A stretch of 64,000 nucleotides of DNA from Oscillospiraceae bacterium (GCA_015068975.1 SVJM01000008.1:1-64000), one strand, 5' to 3'; counted from the first letter of the stretch, positions 49,309 through 58,794 are shown. Numbers and translations are program-made. Notes: generated by a model from the letters alone, not told the origin.

Positions 49309-50595
49309 TTATTTTATATTTGCTTTCTTTACAAGTAATTCGATTACTTTCTTTGCTTTGATTTCTGCTTTGAGAGAATCAAGATCAGCATCTGTAAAGA
49401 GAGTTTTTACTTTGTCAAGTTCCATGTTGTACTGTTCAGCCATTTTTGTCATCTGTTCTTCTACATCTTTGTCTTTTGCTTCGATGTTTTCTTTAGCAGC
49501 GATTGCTTCGAGAACCAATGATGTTTTTACCTGGCTTTCAGCCTGATCCTTAAACTGTTCTTTGAAGGATTCAAGTGTAGAACCTGTCATGTTAAGGTAC
49601 TGTTCAAGGTTCAAGCCCTGTGCAGCAAGTCTGTAGTTAAAGTCTCTTGCAATGTTGTCAAGCTGAGTATTGATCATACATTCAGGAATGTTCACTTTAC
49701 AAAGCTCACAAACCTTTTCTACTACTTTGTCTTCCTGTTCCATTTTAGCTTTTTCGTTATTAGCCTTTGTAAGTTTTGCCTTAACATCTTTTTTGTATTC
49801 TTCAAATGTTTCAAATTCACTTACATCTTTTGCAAAATCGTCATCAAGTTCAGGGAGCTGTTTTTCTTTGATTTCTTTAACAGTTACTTTAAACATAGCA
49901 TCCTTGCCCTTTAAGTCTTCTGCATGATATTCTTCAGGGAATTTCACATTGATTTCTTTTTCTTTATTAAGCTCACAGCCTACGAGCTGATCTTCAAATC
50001 CGGGGATGAATGCACCTGAACCGATTTCAAGATTGTAGTCTTCGCCTTTTCCTCCCGGGAATGCAACACCGTCACAGAAGCCTTCGAAGTCGATTACTGT
50101 AAGGTCACCTTTTTTAACTTTTCTGTCTTCAACAGTGATGATTCTTGCATTCTGTTCCTGAGTTTTTTTGATTTCAGCATTTACATCAGCAGCTAAAGTC
50201 TTGTATGTAACCTTTTCTACTTCAACGCCTTCATATTCGCCAAGTTCAACTTCAGGCTTTACAGTTACTGTAGCTGTAAATACGAAGTTTTCACCGTTAC
50301 CGATTTTTTCAATATCAATTTCAGGTCTGTCAACAGGCTCGATTTTTGTTTTTTCCAAAGCTTCTTCATAAGCCTTAGGGCAGATGATGTTGATTGCATC
50401 TTCGTAGAATACACCTTCGCCATAATACTGTTCGATGATTTTTCTTGGTGCTTTACCTTTTCTGAAACCTGGAATATTGATCTTCTTTGCAGTTTCTTTG
50501 TAAGCCTTGTTTACACCTTCCTGAAATGCTTCGTTATCAACTGTGATTGTAAGTCTGATAACATTTTCTTTCATTTTCTTTTTTGTTACTTTCAT
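49309..50595 (-). CDS. tig: Trigger factor
   Basis: A 428-residue ribosome-bound chaperone. The N-terminal ribosome-binding domain has 'NIPGFRKGKAPRKIIEQYYG' (the GFRxGxxP signature). The middle FKBP-type PPIase domain is marked by 'KKGDLTVIDFEGF', and the rest is the helical chaperone domain. It is the first gene of the tig-clpP-clpX set. The start has an AAGGAAAAG site. Confidence 0.96.
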   Translation of the reverse strand: MKVTKKKMKENVIRLTITVDNEAFQEGVNKAYKETAKKINIPGFRKGKAPRKIIEQYYGEGVFYEDAINIICPKAYEEALEKTKIEPVDRPEIDIEKIGNGENFVFTATVTVKPEVELGEYEGVEVEKVTYKTLAADVNAEIKKTQEQNARIITVEDRKVKKGDLTVIDFEGFCDGVAFPGGKGEDYNLEIGSGAFIPGFEDQLVGCELNKEKEINVKFPEEYHAEDLKGKDAMFKVTVKEIKEKQLPELDDDFAKDVSEFETFEEYKKDVKAKLTKANNEKAKMEQEDKVVEKVCELCKVNIPECMINTQLDNIARDFNYRLAAQGLNLEQYLNMTGSTLESFKEQFKDQAESQVKTSLVLEAIAAKENIEAKDKDVEEQMTKMAEQYNMELDKVKTLFTDADLDSLKAEIKAKKVIELLVKKANIK

Positions 50596-50657
50596 TCTTT
50601 TCCTTATCCCTTCTGTATTTATTATCTGATTTATTCAGACATATTTACTGACGATAT

Positions 50658-50666
50658 ATTATACCA
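50658..50666 (-). promoter_or_regulatory. Extended -10 promoter of tig
   Basis: On the minus strand the sequence reads TGGTATAAT, a perfect -10 box with the TGn extension, about 63 bp before the tig start. The -35 region is weak, as usual for this class. Confidence 0.55.
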
Positions 50667-50751
50667 AATAATATTGGAATTTGCTACTATTTTTTTAAAA
50701 AATATCAAATTTCTGCAATTTTAACTAAAAATACCTGTATTTTACACTGGT

Positions 50752-51456
50752 TTATGTGAGTTTTTGTGGTGTAAAATGTACATAATCAGCAGAAACCAAC
50801 TTAAACTCTATATTATCAACTTGTCCTTCAAATGCATTTTTGTGTGAATTAGAGTGAAGATGCCCGTAAATGCAGGTGGATACAGAATACTTTTTAAATA
50901 GTTCAAGATAGTCCTGATTGATAGTTTTGTCTTTTGTTACCGGAGGGTAGTGGAGTACGGCAATTATCTTTTTGGGATTGTATTTAATTCCTTCCTTCAA
51001 AGATAATTCCATTCTTCCAAGTTCTCTTAAATATATCTTTTCGTCATCTTTTTTGAAGTTGTCTGTGCTTGGATCAATCCAGCCACGAGTTCCGCATATT
51101 GCAGTGTCTTGTGCAAGTATAGATGTATTGTGGAGAAACTCAATTGTTTTATATCCCATTTCATCAGTGAATCTTTTTAGCTTTGTGAGACTTTCCCACC
51201 AGTAGTCGTGATTGCCTTTTAAGAGGATTTTTTTGCCCGGGAGTGATTCGATGAAATCAAAATCCGGCTTTATATCATCAAGGTAAGTGCCCCATGAAAT
51301 ATCTCCGCCGATGATCACAGTATCCTGATCATTAACTGTGTTTATCCAGTTTGTTTCTGTTCTTTCCATATAGTTTTCCCAGCCATAGCCAAAAATATCC
51401 ATGGGCTTATCCACACCAAATGCCAGGTGAAGATCCGAAATAGTATAAATGCTCAT
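50752..51456 (-). CDS. Metallophosphoesterase of the calcineurin fold
   Basis: A 234-residue protein with all five metal motifs: 'DLHLA' (motif I DxH), 'IIGGDISWG' (GD), 'KGNHDYWW' (GNHD), 'AVLHYPP' and 'YGHLHS' (GHLH). The 'NHDYWW' and 'GTRGW' details match a clostridial group of soluble phosphoesterases. The substrate is unknown. An AGGAGG site precedes the ATG. It is divergent from comEC across a 134-bp gap. Confidence 0.9.
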   Translation of the reverse strand: MSIYTISDLHLAFGVDKPMDIFGYGWENYMERTETNWINTVNDQDTVIIGGDISWGTYLDDIKPDFDFIESLPGKKILLKGNHDYWWESLTKLKRFTDEMGYKTIEFLHNTSILAQDTAICGTRGWIDPSTDNFKKDDEKIYLRELGRMELSLKEGIKYNPKKIIAVLHYPPVTKDKTINQDYLELFKKYSVSTCIYGHLHSNSHKNAFEGQVDNIEFKLVSADYVHFTPQKLT

Positions 51457-51590
51457 TATATCCTCCTTTCTTATTGCAAATATTATATCCTATATGCTAT
51501 AATTATTTTGTCGAATTTAAGTAAGTTAAATAATTCAGACTATATTACAGTATATAATAAAATTCAGAAATATGCAAGGAGTATAAACTA

Positions 51591-53894
51591 TTGCGAAAAA
51601 TATTTTTTATGTCCCTTTTCGGATATGTGTGGGGTATCATTCTTGCAGATGTATTCTGCGATGAAAGAATACTTATTCCGCTTATTTTGATATGCATTGC
51701 AGTTTGCGGTTTTGCACTTTATAATAATAAGTCTTATGTATGGATATTTATGAGTGTTTTTCTGGTTACGGGAACATTTGTTTATTATCACAGAGATAAT
51801 TTATCTGAGCGGAATATTCAATACGTAAACAGCCAAAGTGAAAGTATAGTTTTGAAAGTCTGTAACAATCCTTCTTATCAGGATGACAGGGGGATATTTT
51901 ATGCAGATGCATTGCTAGATGGAAACCATATCACAAAACTCAGTGTGACTGTTTCAGGTGAGAAGCACAATAGAGTTAAATACGGCGATATACTTTGTAT
52001 AGATGATATGAAGGTTACTCAGCCAAAGAAAGGGCTAAACACGGGTGATATGAGCTATGATACATACCTTAAGGCTCGCGGTGTATCAGGCTTGGTATAT
52101 GCCCACAGCGATGATATATCCTTTGTTGGAAATGACGCAAATCCCATAATCAGAACTATATACAATCTGAGTGATTTTACAAAGAATACCCTGTTTACGC
52201 TTATCAGTGGTGACGAAGGGGGATTTTCTGTTGCACTTCTTACAGGTGACAAGAAGTATCTTTCTGACAGTGCTTTTATTGATATTGAGGTTGCAGGATT
52301 ATCCCATGTTGTAGCTGTTTCGGGAATGCATATGAACATATTTGTGATGCTTGTATATATTCTCTTTTCTCGCAGCAAAAAGAGAAGCTATCTTGCTTCG
52401 GCTATAAACATCATTCTTTGTGTATTTATGGTAATATTTACCGGGGGATCATACTCTGTCATAAGAGCGGCTATTATGGTGATCTTTGCAAATATTGGGT
52501 ACTTTCTGGGAAGAGGGAGTTATTCACTTAATTCTGTCTTGTGTGCTGCAGGTATCATAGTGCTTTTTAATCCCTTTGCCATATTTGATATGTCATTTAT
52601 ACTGTCATTTGCGGCAACTGTTTCAATTATTCTTTTTGAAGAGAGGACAGAGGATTTTCTTCAAAGGTATATCGGGATAAAAAACAATTATCTTAAGTCG
52701 CTTATATCTGTTGCTTTAAGTGCTCAGTATCTGGTGATCCCTTGTATTATAGCAATGAAAAACACCATAAACACTTATTCGCTTTTGTCAAATATTCTCG
52801 TAGTGCCTGTTATTCCATTTTATATGATATCTGTTGTTGTGACATTTGCCTTTTGCGGCACGGGAATATTGGTTGATATTATAAGTATTATCCCGTATTA
52901 TTTAGCAAAATATATACTCAAAATATGCAGCGTTGTATCTGGGATGCCGTTTTCTGAATTAGTGATTTCTGATTGGCTGTTTAATATAGTAATATTAATT
53001 AGTGTTTTTTCATTTGTTCTTTTTGTTTTTTTAAGACGAAGATACAATATAAGTTTAAAAATTGCTTTAAAATACTATGGTTTTACTTTGATAACAATAT
53101 TATTTTTAAATTTCTTCATCCCTTCCGGTACATATATTGATTTTATAAATGTGGGACAGGGAGACAGTGCACTTATCCGTGACAGAGGAGTGAATATTCT
53201 GATTGATTCCGGTGGTAGCAAAGATACTGATTCTGATTTTGGAATCAGGGTAGTAGGAGCGTATCTTAAGAGGAAAGGTGTATACAGACTGGATTATGCA
53301 TTTATAACACATTATGACAGTGACCATTGTCAGGGATTTATTTCTTTACTTGACAGGTTCAGAATTGATAATCTTGTTGCACCGCCACCTGTAAGTGAAG
53401 AAGACGCAGAGCTTCACAATATTATTATCGATAAAGCCGAAAAGAATGGTACTAAGGTGGTATATGCTTTATATGGTGACAGGTTTAAATCAGGAAAAGA
53501 AAGTAGTCTGAGAATCGTGGCACCCAAAAGGTATAGGGGAGAAGACGCAAATACCAATTCACTTATGGTTATGTATGAGTCGGAAGGGATCAAGACGCTT
53601 TTTGCAGGGGATAACTCTCAGGAGGAATCTTTAAGCATAATTGATTGTGATGCAGATATACTTAAGGTGGGTCATCACGGGGCTTCTGATTCCAACGAAA
53701 AAAGCTTTCTTATGAAGGTAAGCCCTGTATTGTCTGTAATAAGCGTAGGAGAGAATAATATGTATTCTCATCCTCATAATCAGGTTGTCAAAGACCTTTA
53801 TGAAGTGGGAAGCCATGTGCTTAGAACAGATTTTGATGGTGCAATAACAGTAAAATTAGACAATGGAAAGATAAATGCAAAAACTGATAAATAA
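51591..53894 (+). CDS. comEC: DNA internalization-related competence protein ComEC/Rec2
   Basis: A 767-residue protein. The N-terminal part (about 1-210) holds membrane segments and an OB-like DUF4131 region. The Competence domain (~225-490) includes 'HVVAVSGMHMNIFVML', and the C-terminal metallo-beta-lactamase domain (~515-767) has 'INVGQGDSALI' and 'ITHYDSDHCQGF'. It forms the channel that takes up single-stranded DNA; the C-terminal domain may degrade the other strand. The start is TTG with an AAGGAG site about ten bases upstream. Confidence 0.93.
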   Translation: MRKIFFMSLFGYVWGIILADVFCDERILIPLILICIAVCGFALYNNKSYVWIFMSVFLVTGTFVYYHRDNLSERNIQYVNSQSESIVLKVCNNPSYQDDRGIFYADALLDGNHITKLSVTVSGEKHNRVKYGDILCIDDMKVTQPKKGLNTGDMSYDTYLKARGVSGLVYAHSDDISFVGNDANPIIRTIYNLSDFTKNTLFTLISGDEGGFSVALLTGDKKYLSDSAFIDIEVAGLSHVVAVSGMHMNIFVMLVYILFSRSKKRSYLASAINIILCVFMVIFTGGSYSVIRAAIMVIFANIGYFLGRGSYSLNSVLCAAGIIVLFNPFAIFDMSFILSFAATVSIILFEERTEDFLQRYIGIKNNYLKSLISVALSAQYLVIPCIIAMKNTINTYSLLSNILVVPVIPFYMISVVVTFAFCGTGILVDIISIIPYYLAKYILKICSVVSGMPFSELVISDWLFNIVILISVFSFVLFVFLRRRYNISLKIALKYYGFTLITILFLNFFIPSGTYIDFINVGQGDSALIRDRGVNILIDSGGSKDTDSDFGIRVVGAYLKRKGVYRLDYAFITHYDSDHCQGFISLLDRFRIDNLVAPPPVSEEDAELHNIIIDKAEKNGTKVVYALYGDRFKSGKESSLRIVAPKRYRGEDANTNSLMVMYESEGIKTLFAGDNSQEESLSIIDCDADILKVGHHGASDSNEKSFLMKVSPVLSVISVGENNMYSHPHNQVVKDLYEVGSHVLRTDFDGAITVKLDNGKINAKTDK

Positions 53895-53932
53895 ATCATT
53901 TGACAAAAACATTCACTTAAACTAAAATATAT

Positions 53933-54976
53933 ATGTTGATTTTTATGATATTGTGGGAAGGAGTGATTGGTACGGACAGAGTAAAAGCAGATATTAAATC
54001 AGGACAGTTCAGGTCTTTGTATTTCTTCTTAGGGGAAGAAGAATACCTTAATGATTATTATAGCGAAGAAATAGTAAAAGCACTTGTTCCTGAAGGAATG
54101 AAGATTTTTAATTATCTTTCTTTTTCCATTGATTTTGATTTGGATGCCTTTGAGAATTTTCTCAATTCTCCTCCTATTATGAATCCTAAAAAAGTGGTGT
54201 ATATAAAGGATTGTGGTCTTTGCTCAAAGAGTGTAAAGGAGGATGTGAGAGACCGTGTCAAAGAGATTATCTCTGATCTTCCTTCTTATGCTACATTAAT
54301 TATCAATGAATCAAATCCTACAAAGACTATGGGGATATACAAGACATCTGCCAAGGTGGGAATTGTGGTAGAGAATAAGTTTCAGAAGATAAATGTGCTT
54401 CAGAGCTGGGTGGTACGTTCTTTTGAAAAAGACGGATACACCATATCACCGGATGATGCCCTTTATCTTGTGGAGAATGGCGACAACGGGATGTATTTTC
54501 TTAAGAATGAAATTGACAAGCTGAAAGGCTATAAGGTGCTTGAGAAAACCGTCACAAAGGAAGATATTGAAAAGTGTATTGTCAAAAGTATAGAAGGAAA
54601 AGTCTTTGATATGCTTGACTGTATGTTTAATTCGCAGATGAATGCCACATTCAGACATCTTGCAGATCTGAAGACGCTTAAGGAGCCTGTAAAGAGAATC
54701 CTTGCCATTATTATGACAGAGCTTACCAGGATAAAAAAAGCTAAAATACTTGATGGCAAAATGTCAAAAAATGATCTTTCAAAAGCTTTATCTGTAAATC
54801 CTTTTTTTGTGGACAAAGTGATAAAGCGTGCAAAGGCTTTTTCGACTGAATATATAAATGAGATGATTATTCTGTGTCAAAAGACGGATTTCGACATTAT
54901 ATCCGGAAAAAAAGAACAGTGGCAGGCATTAGAGGATCTGATTATTAAATCACACAATCTGAAGAAACGCATATAA
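53933..54976 (+). CDS. holA: DNA polymerase III subunit delta
   Basis: About 347 residues from the first ATG; the delta clamp-loader subunit. It shows 'SLYFFLGEEEYLNDYY' near the N-terminus, 'NPKKVVYIKDC' and the C-terminal helical region. It opens the sliding clamp for DnaE/PolC. The start is unclear: a good AAGGAG (53958-53963) lies inside the frame, but no standard in-frame start codon follows at the right distance. An ATT (53966) and an ACG (53972) are the only near-cognates, and the ATGs at 53933 and 53945 have no site. The protein body begins about residue 14. Confidence 0.88.
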   Translation: MLIFMILWEGVIGTDRVKADIKSGQFRSLYFFLGEEEYLNDYYSEEIVKALVPEGMKIFNYLSFSIDFDLDAFENFLNSPPIMNPKKVVYIKDCGLCSKSVKEDVRDRVKEIISDLPSYATLIINESNPTKTMGIYKTSAKVGIVVENKFQKINVLQSWVVRSFEKDGYTISPDDALYLVENGDNGMYFLKNEIDKLKGYKVLEKTVTKEDIEKCIVKSIEGKVFDMLDCMFNSQMNATFRHLADLKTLKEPVKRILAIIMTELTRIKKAKILDGKMSKNDLSKALSVNPFFVDKVIKRAKAFSTEYINEMIILCQKTDFDIISGKKEQWQALEDLIIKSHNLKKRI

Positions 54977-54998
54977 TACACCAAGAGAGGTGTTTCAG

Positions 54999-55148
54999 AT
55001 GTTTGGTTGTTTAAGGTTCAAGGTGCTTTTGTACGTTGTAAGTGCATTTCTTCTGGGGATTATACTCACATCTGTTATGCCGGCTTTTTTGATAGCAATA
55101 TTGGCACTTGTTGCAGTTGGTGTCATTGTTTGCTTACTCTGTAAATAA
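54999..55148 (+). CDS. Small two-helix membrane protein (49 residues)
   Basis: An ORF with an AGAGAGG site seven bases before the ATG. The peptide has a basic N-terminus and two hydrophobic stretches (about 9-26 and 29-47) split by a Pro, i.e. a membrane hairpin. It lies 22 bp after holA and 21 bp before the spoVM-like ORF, on the same strand. No family is recognised. Confidence 0.55.
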   Translation: MFGCLRFKVLLYVVSAFLLGIILTSVMPAFLIAILALVAVGVIVCLLCK

Positions 55149-55169
55149 AGGGTATAAGGAGTTGGAATA

Positions 55170-55238
55170 ATGAAGATTGTTGTGGTAAAGACCTCGAAAT
55201 TCTGGGGAAAAATCCTGAAAGCTTTTTTCAGAATATAG
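55170..55238 (+). CDS. spoVM: Stage V sporulation protein M-like peptide (22 residues)
   Basis: A 22-codon ORF with a clean AAGGAG site eight bases before its ATG. The peptide starts 'MKIVVVKTSKFWGKI' and aligns without gaps to SpoVM of Bacillus subtilis ('MKFYTIKLPKFLGGI'): M-K-hydrophobic, K7, K10-F11, G13, I15, then a basic residue, Ala and hydrophobics. SpoVM is an amphipathic helix that marks the convex forespore membrane and anchors SpoIVA for coat assembly. It is a little shorter than the Bacillus peptide (26). Given the tiny size the call rests on this pattern, the site and the following terminator. Confidence 0.65.
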   Translation: MKIVVVKTSKFWGKILKAFFRI

Positions 55239-55245
55239 TGTTTAC

Positions 55246-55286
55246 ATACTCTGTAATCCATCGGATTACGGAGTATATTTCATTTT
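55246..55286 (+). terminator. Terminator after the spoVM-like ORF
   Basis: A 14-bp stem with one G-T pair (ATACTCTGTAATCC / GGATTACGGAGTAT, 55246-55259 and 55263-55276), three-base loop, followed by ATTTCATTTT. Confidence 0.75.
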
Positions 55287-55300
55287 AGTACAAAAAACAA

Positions 55301-55329
55301 TTGAATTTATAGAACAATTATGATAAAAT
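55301..55329 (+). promoter_or_regulatory. SigA-type promoter of the dehydrogenase gene
   Basis: TTGAAT (55301-55306), 17 bp, TAAAAT (55324-55329), 34 bp before the start codon. Confidence 0.55.
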
Positions 55330-55363
55330 TATTCTGTAACTAACAATAAAGGAGTTTTTTAAC

Positions 55364-56494
55364 ATGGCAAAGAGTATAAATTATTCATATGAAACATTAA
55401 AGAAATTTTGTAAAGATGCATTTTTGAAGTTTGGCTTTGATGATGCACAGAGCGACATCATTGTGGATGTACTTCTCACAAGTGATCTGTATGGTATAGA
55501 ATCTCATGGTATGCAGAGACTTGTACGTTATCACAAGGGAATAGAAAAAGGTCTTATAAAGGTTGATGCAAAGCCTGAAATAGTATTTGAAACACCTGTA
55601 TCAGCAGTTATAGAAGGTAATGATGGTATGGGACAGCTTCTGGGGCATAAGGCTATGGAAATTGCTATAGAAAAAGCAAAAACCACAGGTATGGCAATTG
55701 TTACCGTGAGAAATTCCAACCACTATGGTATCGCAGGTTATTATGCAAAGATGGCGTGCAAAGAAGGTCTTATCGGTATGTCAATGACAAATTCTGAGGC
55801 TATTATGGTACCTACCTTCGGTAAGAAGGCAATGCTTGGAAGTAATCCTATTGCAATAGCAATGCCTGCCAAGCCATATGACTTTTTCTTTGATGCATCT
55901 ACAACAGTTGTTACAAGAGGAAAGCTTGAAGTATACAACAAAATGGACAAGCCTCTTCCTGAAGGCTGGGCTCTTAACAAGGATGGTAAGGGTTCATCAG
56001 ATGCAAGTGATGTGCTCAAAAACATCGTTGCAAAAGCAGGTGGCGGAATTATGCCTCTTGGTGGCGAAACAGAGCAGCTTGGAAGTCACAAGGGATATGG
56101 CTACGGAATGTTCTGTGAAATATTTACCTCCATTCTTTCTATGGGACTTACATCCAATCATACACATTTAAACGGTAAGGGTGGTACATGTCACGGCTTT
56201 GTTGCTATTAATCCTGCTGTATTCGGCAATGCAGATGACATCAAGGAACACCTTTCCACACTATTACAGGAACTCAGAGAGTCTCCTAAGGCAGAAGGCT
56301 GCGAAAGAATATATACACATGGCGAAAAAGAAGTTATCGCATTTAAAGACCGACTCAAAAATGGTATAAATGTAAATATCAATACTGTTGCAGAGATGGT
56401 TGATTTGTGTAAGTATCTTGATATGGATGTAAAGAAGTATCTTGGTGAAGAAGCTCTTAAGCTTACACTTAACAAGAGTTCATATGATATGTAG
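55364..56494 (+). CDS. Malate/L-lactate/ureidoglycolate-type dehydrogenase (Ldh2 family)
   Basis: A 376-residue NAD(P)-dependent oxidoreductase of the MDH type 2/LDH2 family. Conserved blocks are 'GIESHGMQRLVRYHKGI' (with the SHG-xxR substrate residues), 'VRNSNHYGIAGYY' (catalytic His) and 'PTFGKKAMLGSNPIAIA'. It oxidises a 2-hydroxy acid; malate, lactate, ureidoglycolate and sulfolactate dehydrogenases share the fold, so the substrate is open. An AAGGAG site precedes the ATG. An isomerase-like gene follows after 20 bp. Confidence 0.88.
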   Translation: MAKSINYSYETLKKFCKDAFLKFGFDDAQSDIIVDVLLTSDLYGIESHGMQRLVRYHKGIEKGLIKVDAKPEIVFETPVSAVIEGNDGMGQLLGHKAMEIAIEKAKTTGMAIVTVRNSNHYGIAGYYAKMACKEGLIGMSMTNSEAIMVPTFGKKAMLGSNPIAIAMPAKPYDFFFDASTTVVTRGKLEVYNKMDKPLPEGWALNKDGKGSSDASDVLKNIVAKAGGGIMPLGGETEQLGSHKGYGYGMFCEIFTSILSMGLTSNHTHLNGKGGTCHGFVAINPAVFGNADDIKEHLSTLLQELRESPKAEGCERIYTHGEKEVIAFKDRLKNGINVNINTVAEMVDLCKYLDMDVKKYLGEEALKLTLNKSSYDM

Positions 56495-56514
56495 TTTCTT
56501 AGGGGGATTTTGAA

Positions 56515-57255
56515 ATGAAAAAAATAGCTATTCAGCTTTATTCTGTACGAGGTGCAATTGAAGAACTTGGATTTGAGAGAGTACTTGATGAGTTGGCAAA
56601 AATGGGCTTTACAGGTGTGGAATTTGCCGGAGTAGGCGATGTAAAGAAGGAAGATATGAAAAGATATCTTGATAATGCAGGTCTTGAGGCTGTTGGTTCT
56701 CATTCAAAACACAATATCCTTATAAATGATCTTGATAAAGAAATGGAATATATGGGATATCTCGGGTGCAAGTACATTACCTGTCCATCCGCGCCTGTAA
56801 ATAAGCTTTCTCAGATAAACAAAACCATCAATGATCTGAATACCATCGGAAGAAAGGTGACAGAAAACGGATTTGTGTTCAGTTACCACAATCATGCTCC
56901 GGAGCTTTGGCTGACTGTAAATGGGGGGAAACGTGCTCTTGATTATATTTTTGAAAACACTGATGCCGATTTTGTTAAGGCACAGCTTGATGTGTTTCAT
57001 GTGTTGAGAGCAGATGTTAATCCTTATGAATACGTGGAAAAGTACGCTCACAGAATGCCTACAATTCACTTAAAGCAGATGGAATCTTCTGATACAAAAG
57101 AAGATGCAAGAGCAGGAAAAGGTGTAATTGATTTCAGAAGAATAATAGATATTGCATCACTTAAGGGTACTCTTGAGTACATATACGAAGACGAAGGAGT
57201 AGGAGATCAGCTTGAAATGGCTAAGGAATCCTGCGAGTACCTTCTGAAGATCTGA
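56515..57255 (+). CDS. Sugar phosphate isomerase/epimerase (xylose isomerase-like TIM barrel)
   Basis: A 246-residue AP endonuclease 2-type TIM barrel. Metal-binding Glu/Asp/His residues are in 'GFTGVEFAGVG', 'SYHNHAPEL', 'AQLDVFHVLRA' and 'TIHLKQME'. Members isomerise or epimerise sugars, inosose or hydroxy acids. Its position behind the dehydrogenase suggests a shared catabolic step. A GGGGGA site precedes the ATG. Confidence 0.85.
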   Translation: MKKIAIQLYSVRGAIEELGFERVLDELAKMGFTGVEFAGVGDVKKEDMKRYLDNAGLEAVGSHSKHNILINDLDKEMEYMGYLGCKYITCPSAPVNKLSQINKTINDLNTIGRKVTENGFVFSYHNHAPELWLTVNGGKRALDYIFENTDADFVKAQLDVFHVLRADVNPYEYVEKYAHRMPTIHLKQMESSDTKEDARAGKGVIDFRRIIDIASLKGTLEYIYEDEGVGDQLEMAKESCEYLLKI

Positions 57256-57276
57256 TAATATTATAGATTGTTATAT

Positions 57277-57329
57277 AAGCCCTGTATTGATTATAGTCAT
57301 CGGACTGTTAATCGATGCAGGGCTTTTTG
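57277..57329 (+). terminator. Terminator after the isomerase gene
   Basis: AAGCCCTG / CAGGGCTT (57277-57284, 57318-57325), extended by AT and GATTA pairs with small mismatches, then TTTT. Confidence 0.8.
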
Positions 57330-57341
57330 CACAAAATAAAT

Positions 57342-57375
57342 AAAGGAACTGCAAATCACAGTTCCCTTATTCTAA
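57342..57375 (-). terminator. Terminator of rpmB
   Basis: On the minus strand AAGGGAACTG is followed by CAGTTCCTT with a short loop and one bulge, then TATTTATTTT. It lies just past the rpmB stop. Confidence 0.65.
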
Positions 57376-57397
57376 GTAAAATTATTAACGGATTAGA

Positions 57398-57586
57398 TTA
57401 GATAGCACGAACTACCTTATTTGAACGGAGACAACGTGAGCAAACCTTAACTTTCTTTGGTGTGCCGTCCACAATTGCTCTTACGGTTCTGATGTTTGCC
57501 TTCCACGCTCTGTTTGATCTGATGTGTGAATGAGAAACTTTGATACCAAAAGTAGTACCCTTTCCGCAGATTTCGCATTTTGCCAT
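57398..57586 (-). CDS. rpmB: 50S ribosomal protein L28
   Basis: A 62-residue L28. It starts 'MAKCEICGKGTTFGIKVSHS' and has a second Cys pair in 'KVCSRCLRS', so it is the zinc-binding four-Cys form. The ATG at 57586 has a perfect AGGAGGTG site; the longer frame upstream is not used. It stands alone, as L28 often does. Confidence 0.96.
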   Translation of the reverse strand: MAKCEICGKGTTFGIKVSHSHIRSNRAWKANIRTVRAIVDGTPKKVKVCSRCLRSNKVVRAI

Positions 57587-57632
57587 ATATATACACCTCC
57601 TAAAAATTATCACTTTTCATAAACAATTATAT

Positions 57633-57661
57633 ATTCTAACAGAAGTTTTTACATTTTGCAA
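57633..57661 (-). promoter_or_regulatory. SigA-type promoter of rpmB
   Basis: On the minus strand TTGCAA (57656-57661), 17 bp, TAGAAT (57633-57638), about 47 bp before the start. Confidence 0.6.
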
Positions 57662-57771
57662 GTGTTTTTTTAAAAAAACTGAATTATTTTGAAAAAAACC
57701 CCTGAAACGACTGATATTTAACTCTAAAAAAGAAAATTTTGACAAAGATTCAAAAAATATCAAAAAAACAC

Positions 57772-57800
57772 TTTAAATATTTATAATTTTATTATATAAT
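57772..57800 (+). promoter_or_regulatory. Possible promoter of hprK
   Basis: TTTAAA (57772-57777), 17 bp, perfect TATAAT (57795-57800) in very AT-rich DNA, 55 bp before the start. The surrounding 240-bp gap shows nothing else. Confidence 0.4.
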
Positions 57801-57855
57801 ATATTATGTATCAGTATGTACAACTAAAAATACCATAATTTAAGGAGGGGATTTA

Positions 57856-58794
57856 ATGGCTCTGTCAGAATTTAAGGTGTCACTGAATAAGATTATCGAT
57901 GAGTTTCATCTTACTCAGTTGAACGAAACTAAAGATATTGATAAAGTAATGGTGTCAAGTAATGAAGTAAACCGTACAGGACTTCCTTTGACAGGTTTTT
58001 TTGATTATTTTGACAGTCATAGAATACAGATTATAGGAAATGTTGAAACTGCTTATTTGTCTACCATGTCAGATGATGATGTGAGAAATGCTATGGAAAT
58101 GCTTTTCAAAAATCAGATTCCGGCTATGATTATCTCAAGGGATATTGAGCCGAATCCTGTAATACTTGAAGTTGCAAACAAGTATAATACCCCTGTTTTA
58201 AAAACACATCTTTCTACATCAAGGTTTGTAAGCTCACTGATTGCATTTCTTAATGTGCAGCTTGCACCAAGAGAAACAAGACATGGTGTTCTGGTGGAAG
58301 TATATGGTGAAGGTATCCTTCTTCTTGCAGACAGTGGTGTAGGTAAGAGTGAGGCAGCTGTGGAGCTTGTGAAGAGAGGACACAGACTTATTGCAGATGA
58401 TGCAGTTGAAATCAGGAAGGTGTCAGATATTACTCTTGTTGGTACTGCACCTGAGATTATCAAGCACTTTATTGAAATACGCGGTATAGGTATCGTAGAT
58501 GTAAAAAACATCTTCGGTGTGGGTGCTGTCAAGGATTCAGAAAAAATAGACCTTGTAATAAATCTTGAAAACTGGCAGCCTAAAAAACAGTATGACAGAC
58601 TGGGACTCAAAACTGAGTATACAGAGATTCTCGGACTTAAGGTGCCGTCTCTTACAGTACCTGTTAAGCCGGGAAGAAATCTTGCAGTGATTATTGAGGT
58701 TGCTGCCATGAACAATCGTCAGAAAAGAATGGGTTATAATGCAGCTCAGGCTCTTAACGACAGACTGATGAACAGTGGTGATACAGAAGAATAA
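57856..58794 (+). CDS. hprK: HPr kinase/phosphorylase
   Basis: A 312-residue bifunctional enzyme that phosphorylates and dephosphorylates Ser46 of HPr, the key switch of carbon catabolite repression in Firmicutes. The Walker A loop is 'ADSGVGKSE' (K164, S165), preceded by '[12 protein letters not shown]' and followed by '[11 protein letters not shown]' and the family signature '[10 protein letters not shown]'. A GGAGGGG site precedes the ATG. It heads the run hprK-glcK-murB-rapZ-yvcK-whiA-dnaE. Confidence 0.96.
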   Translation: MALSEFKVSLNKIIDEFHLTQLNETKDIDKVMVSSNEVNRTGLPLTGFFDYFDSHRIQIIGNVETAYLSTMSDDDVRNAMEMLFKNQIPAMIISRDIEPNPVILEVANKYNTPVLKTHLSTSRFVSSLIAFLNVQLAPRETRHGVLVEVYGEGILLLADSGVGKSEAAVELVKRGHRLIADDAVEIRKVSDITLVGTAPEIIKHFIEIRGIGIVDVKNIFGVGAVKDSEKIDLVINLENWQPKKQYDRLGLKTEYTEILGLKVPSLTVPVKPGRNLAVIIEVAAMNNRQKRMGYNAAQALNDRLMNSGDTEE

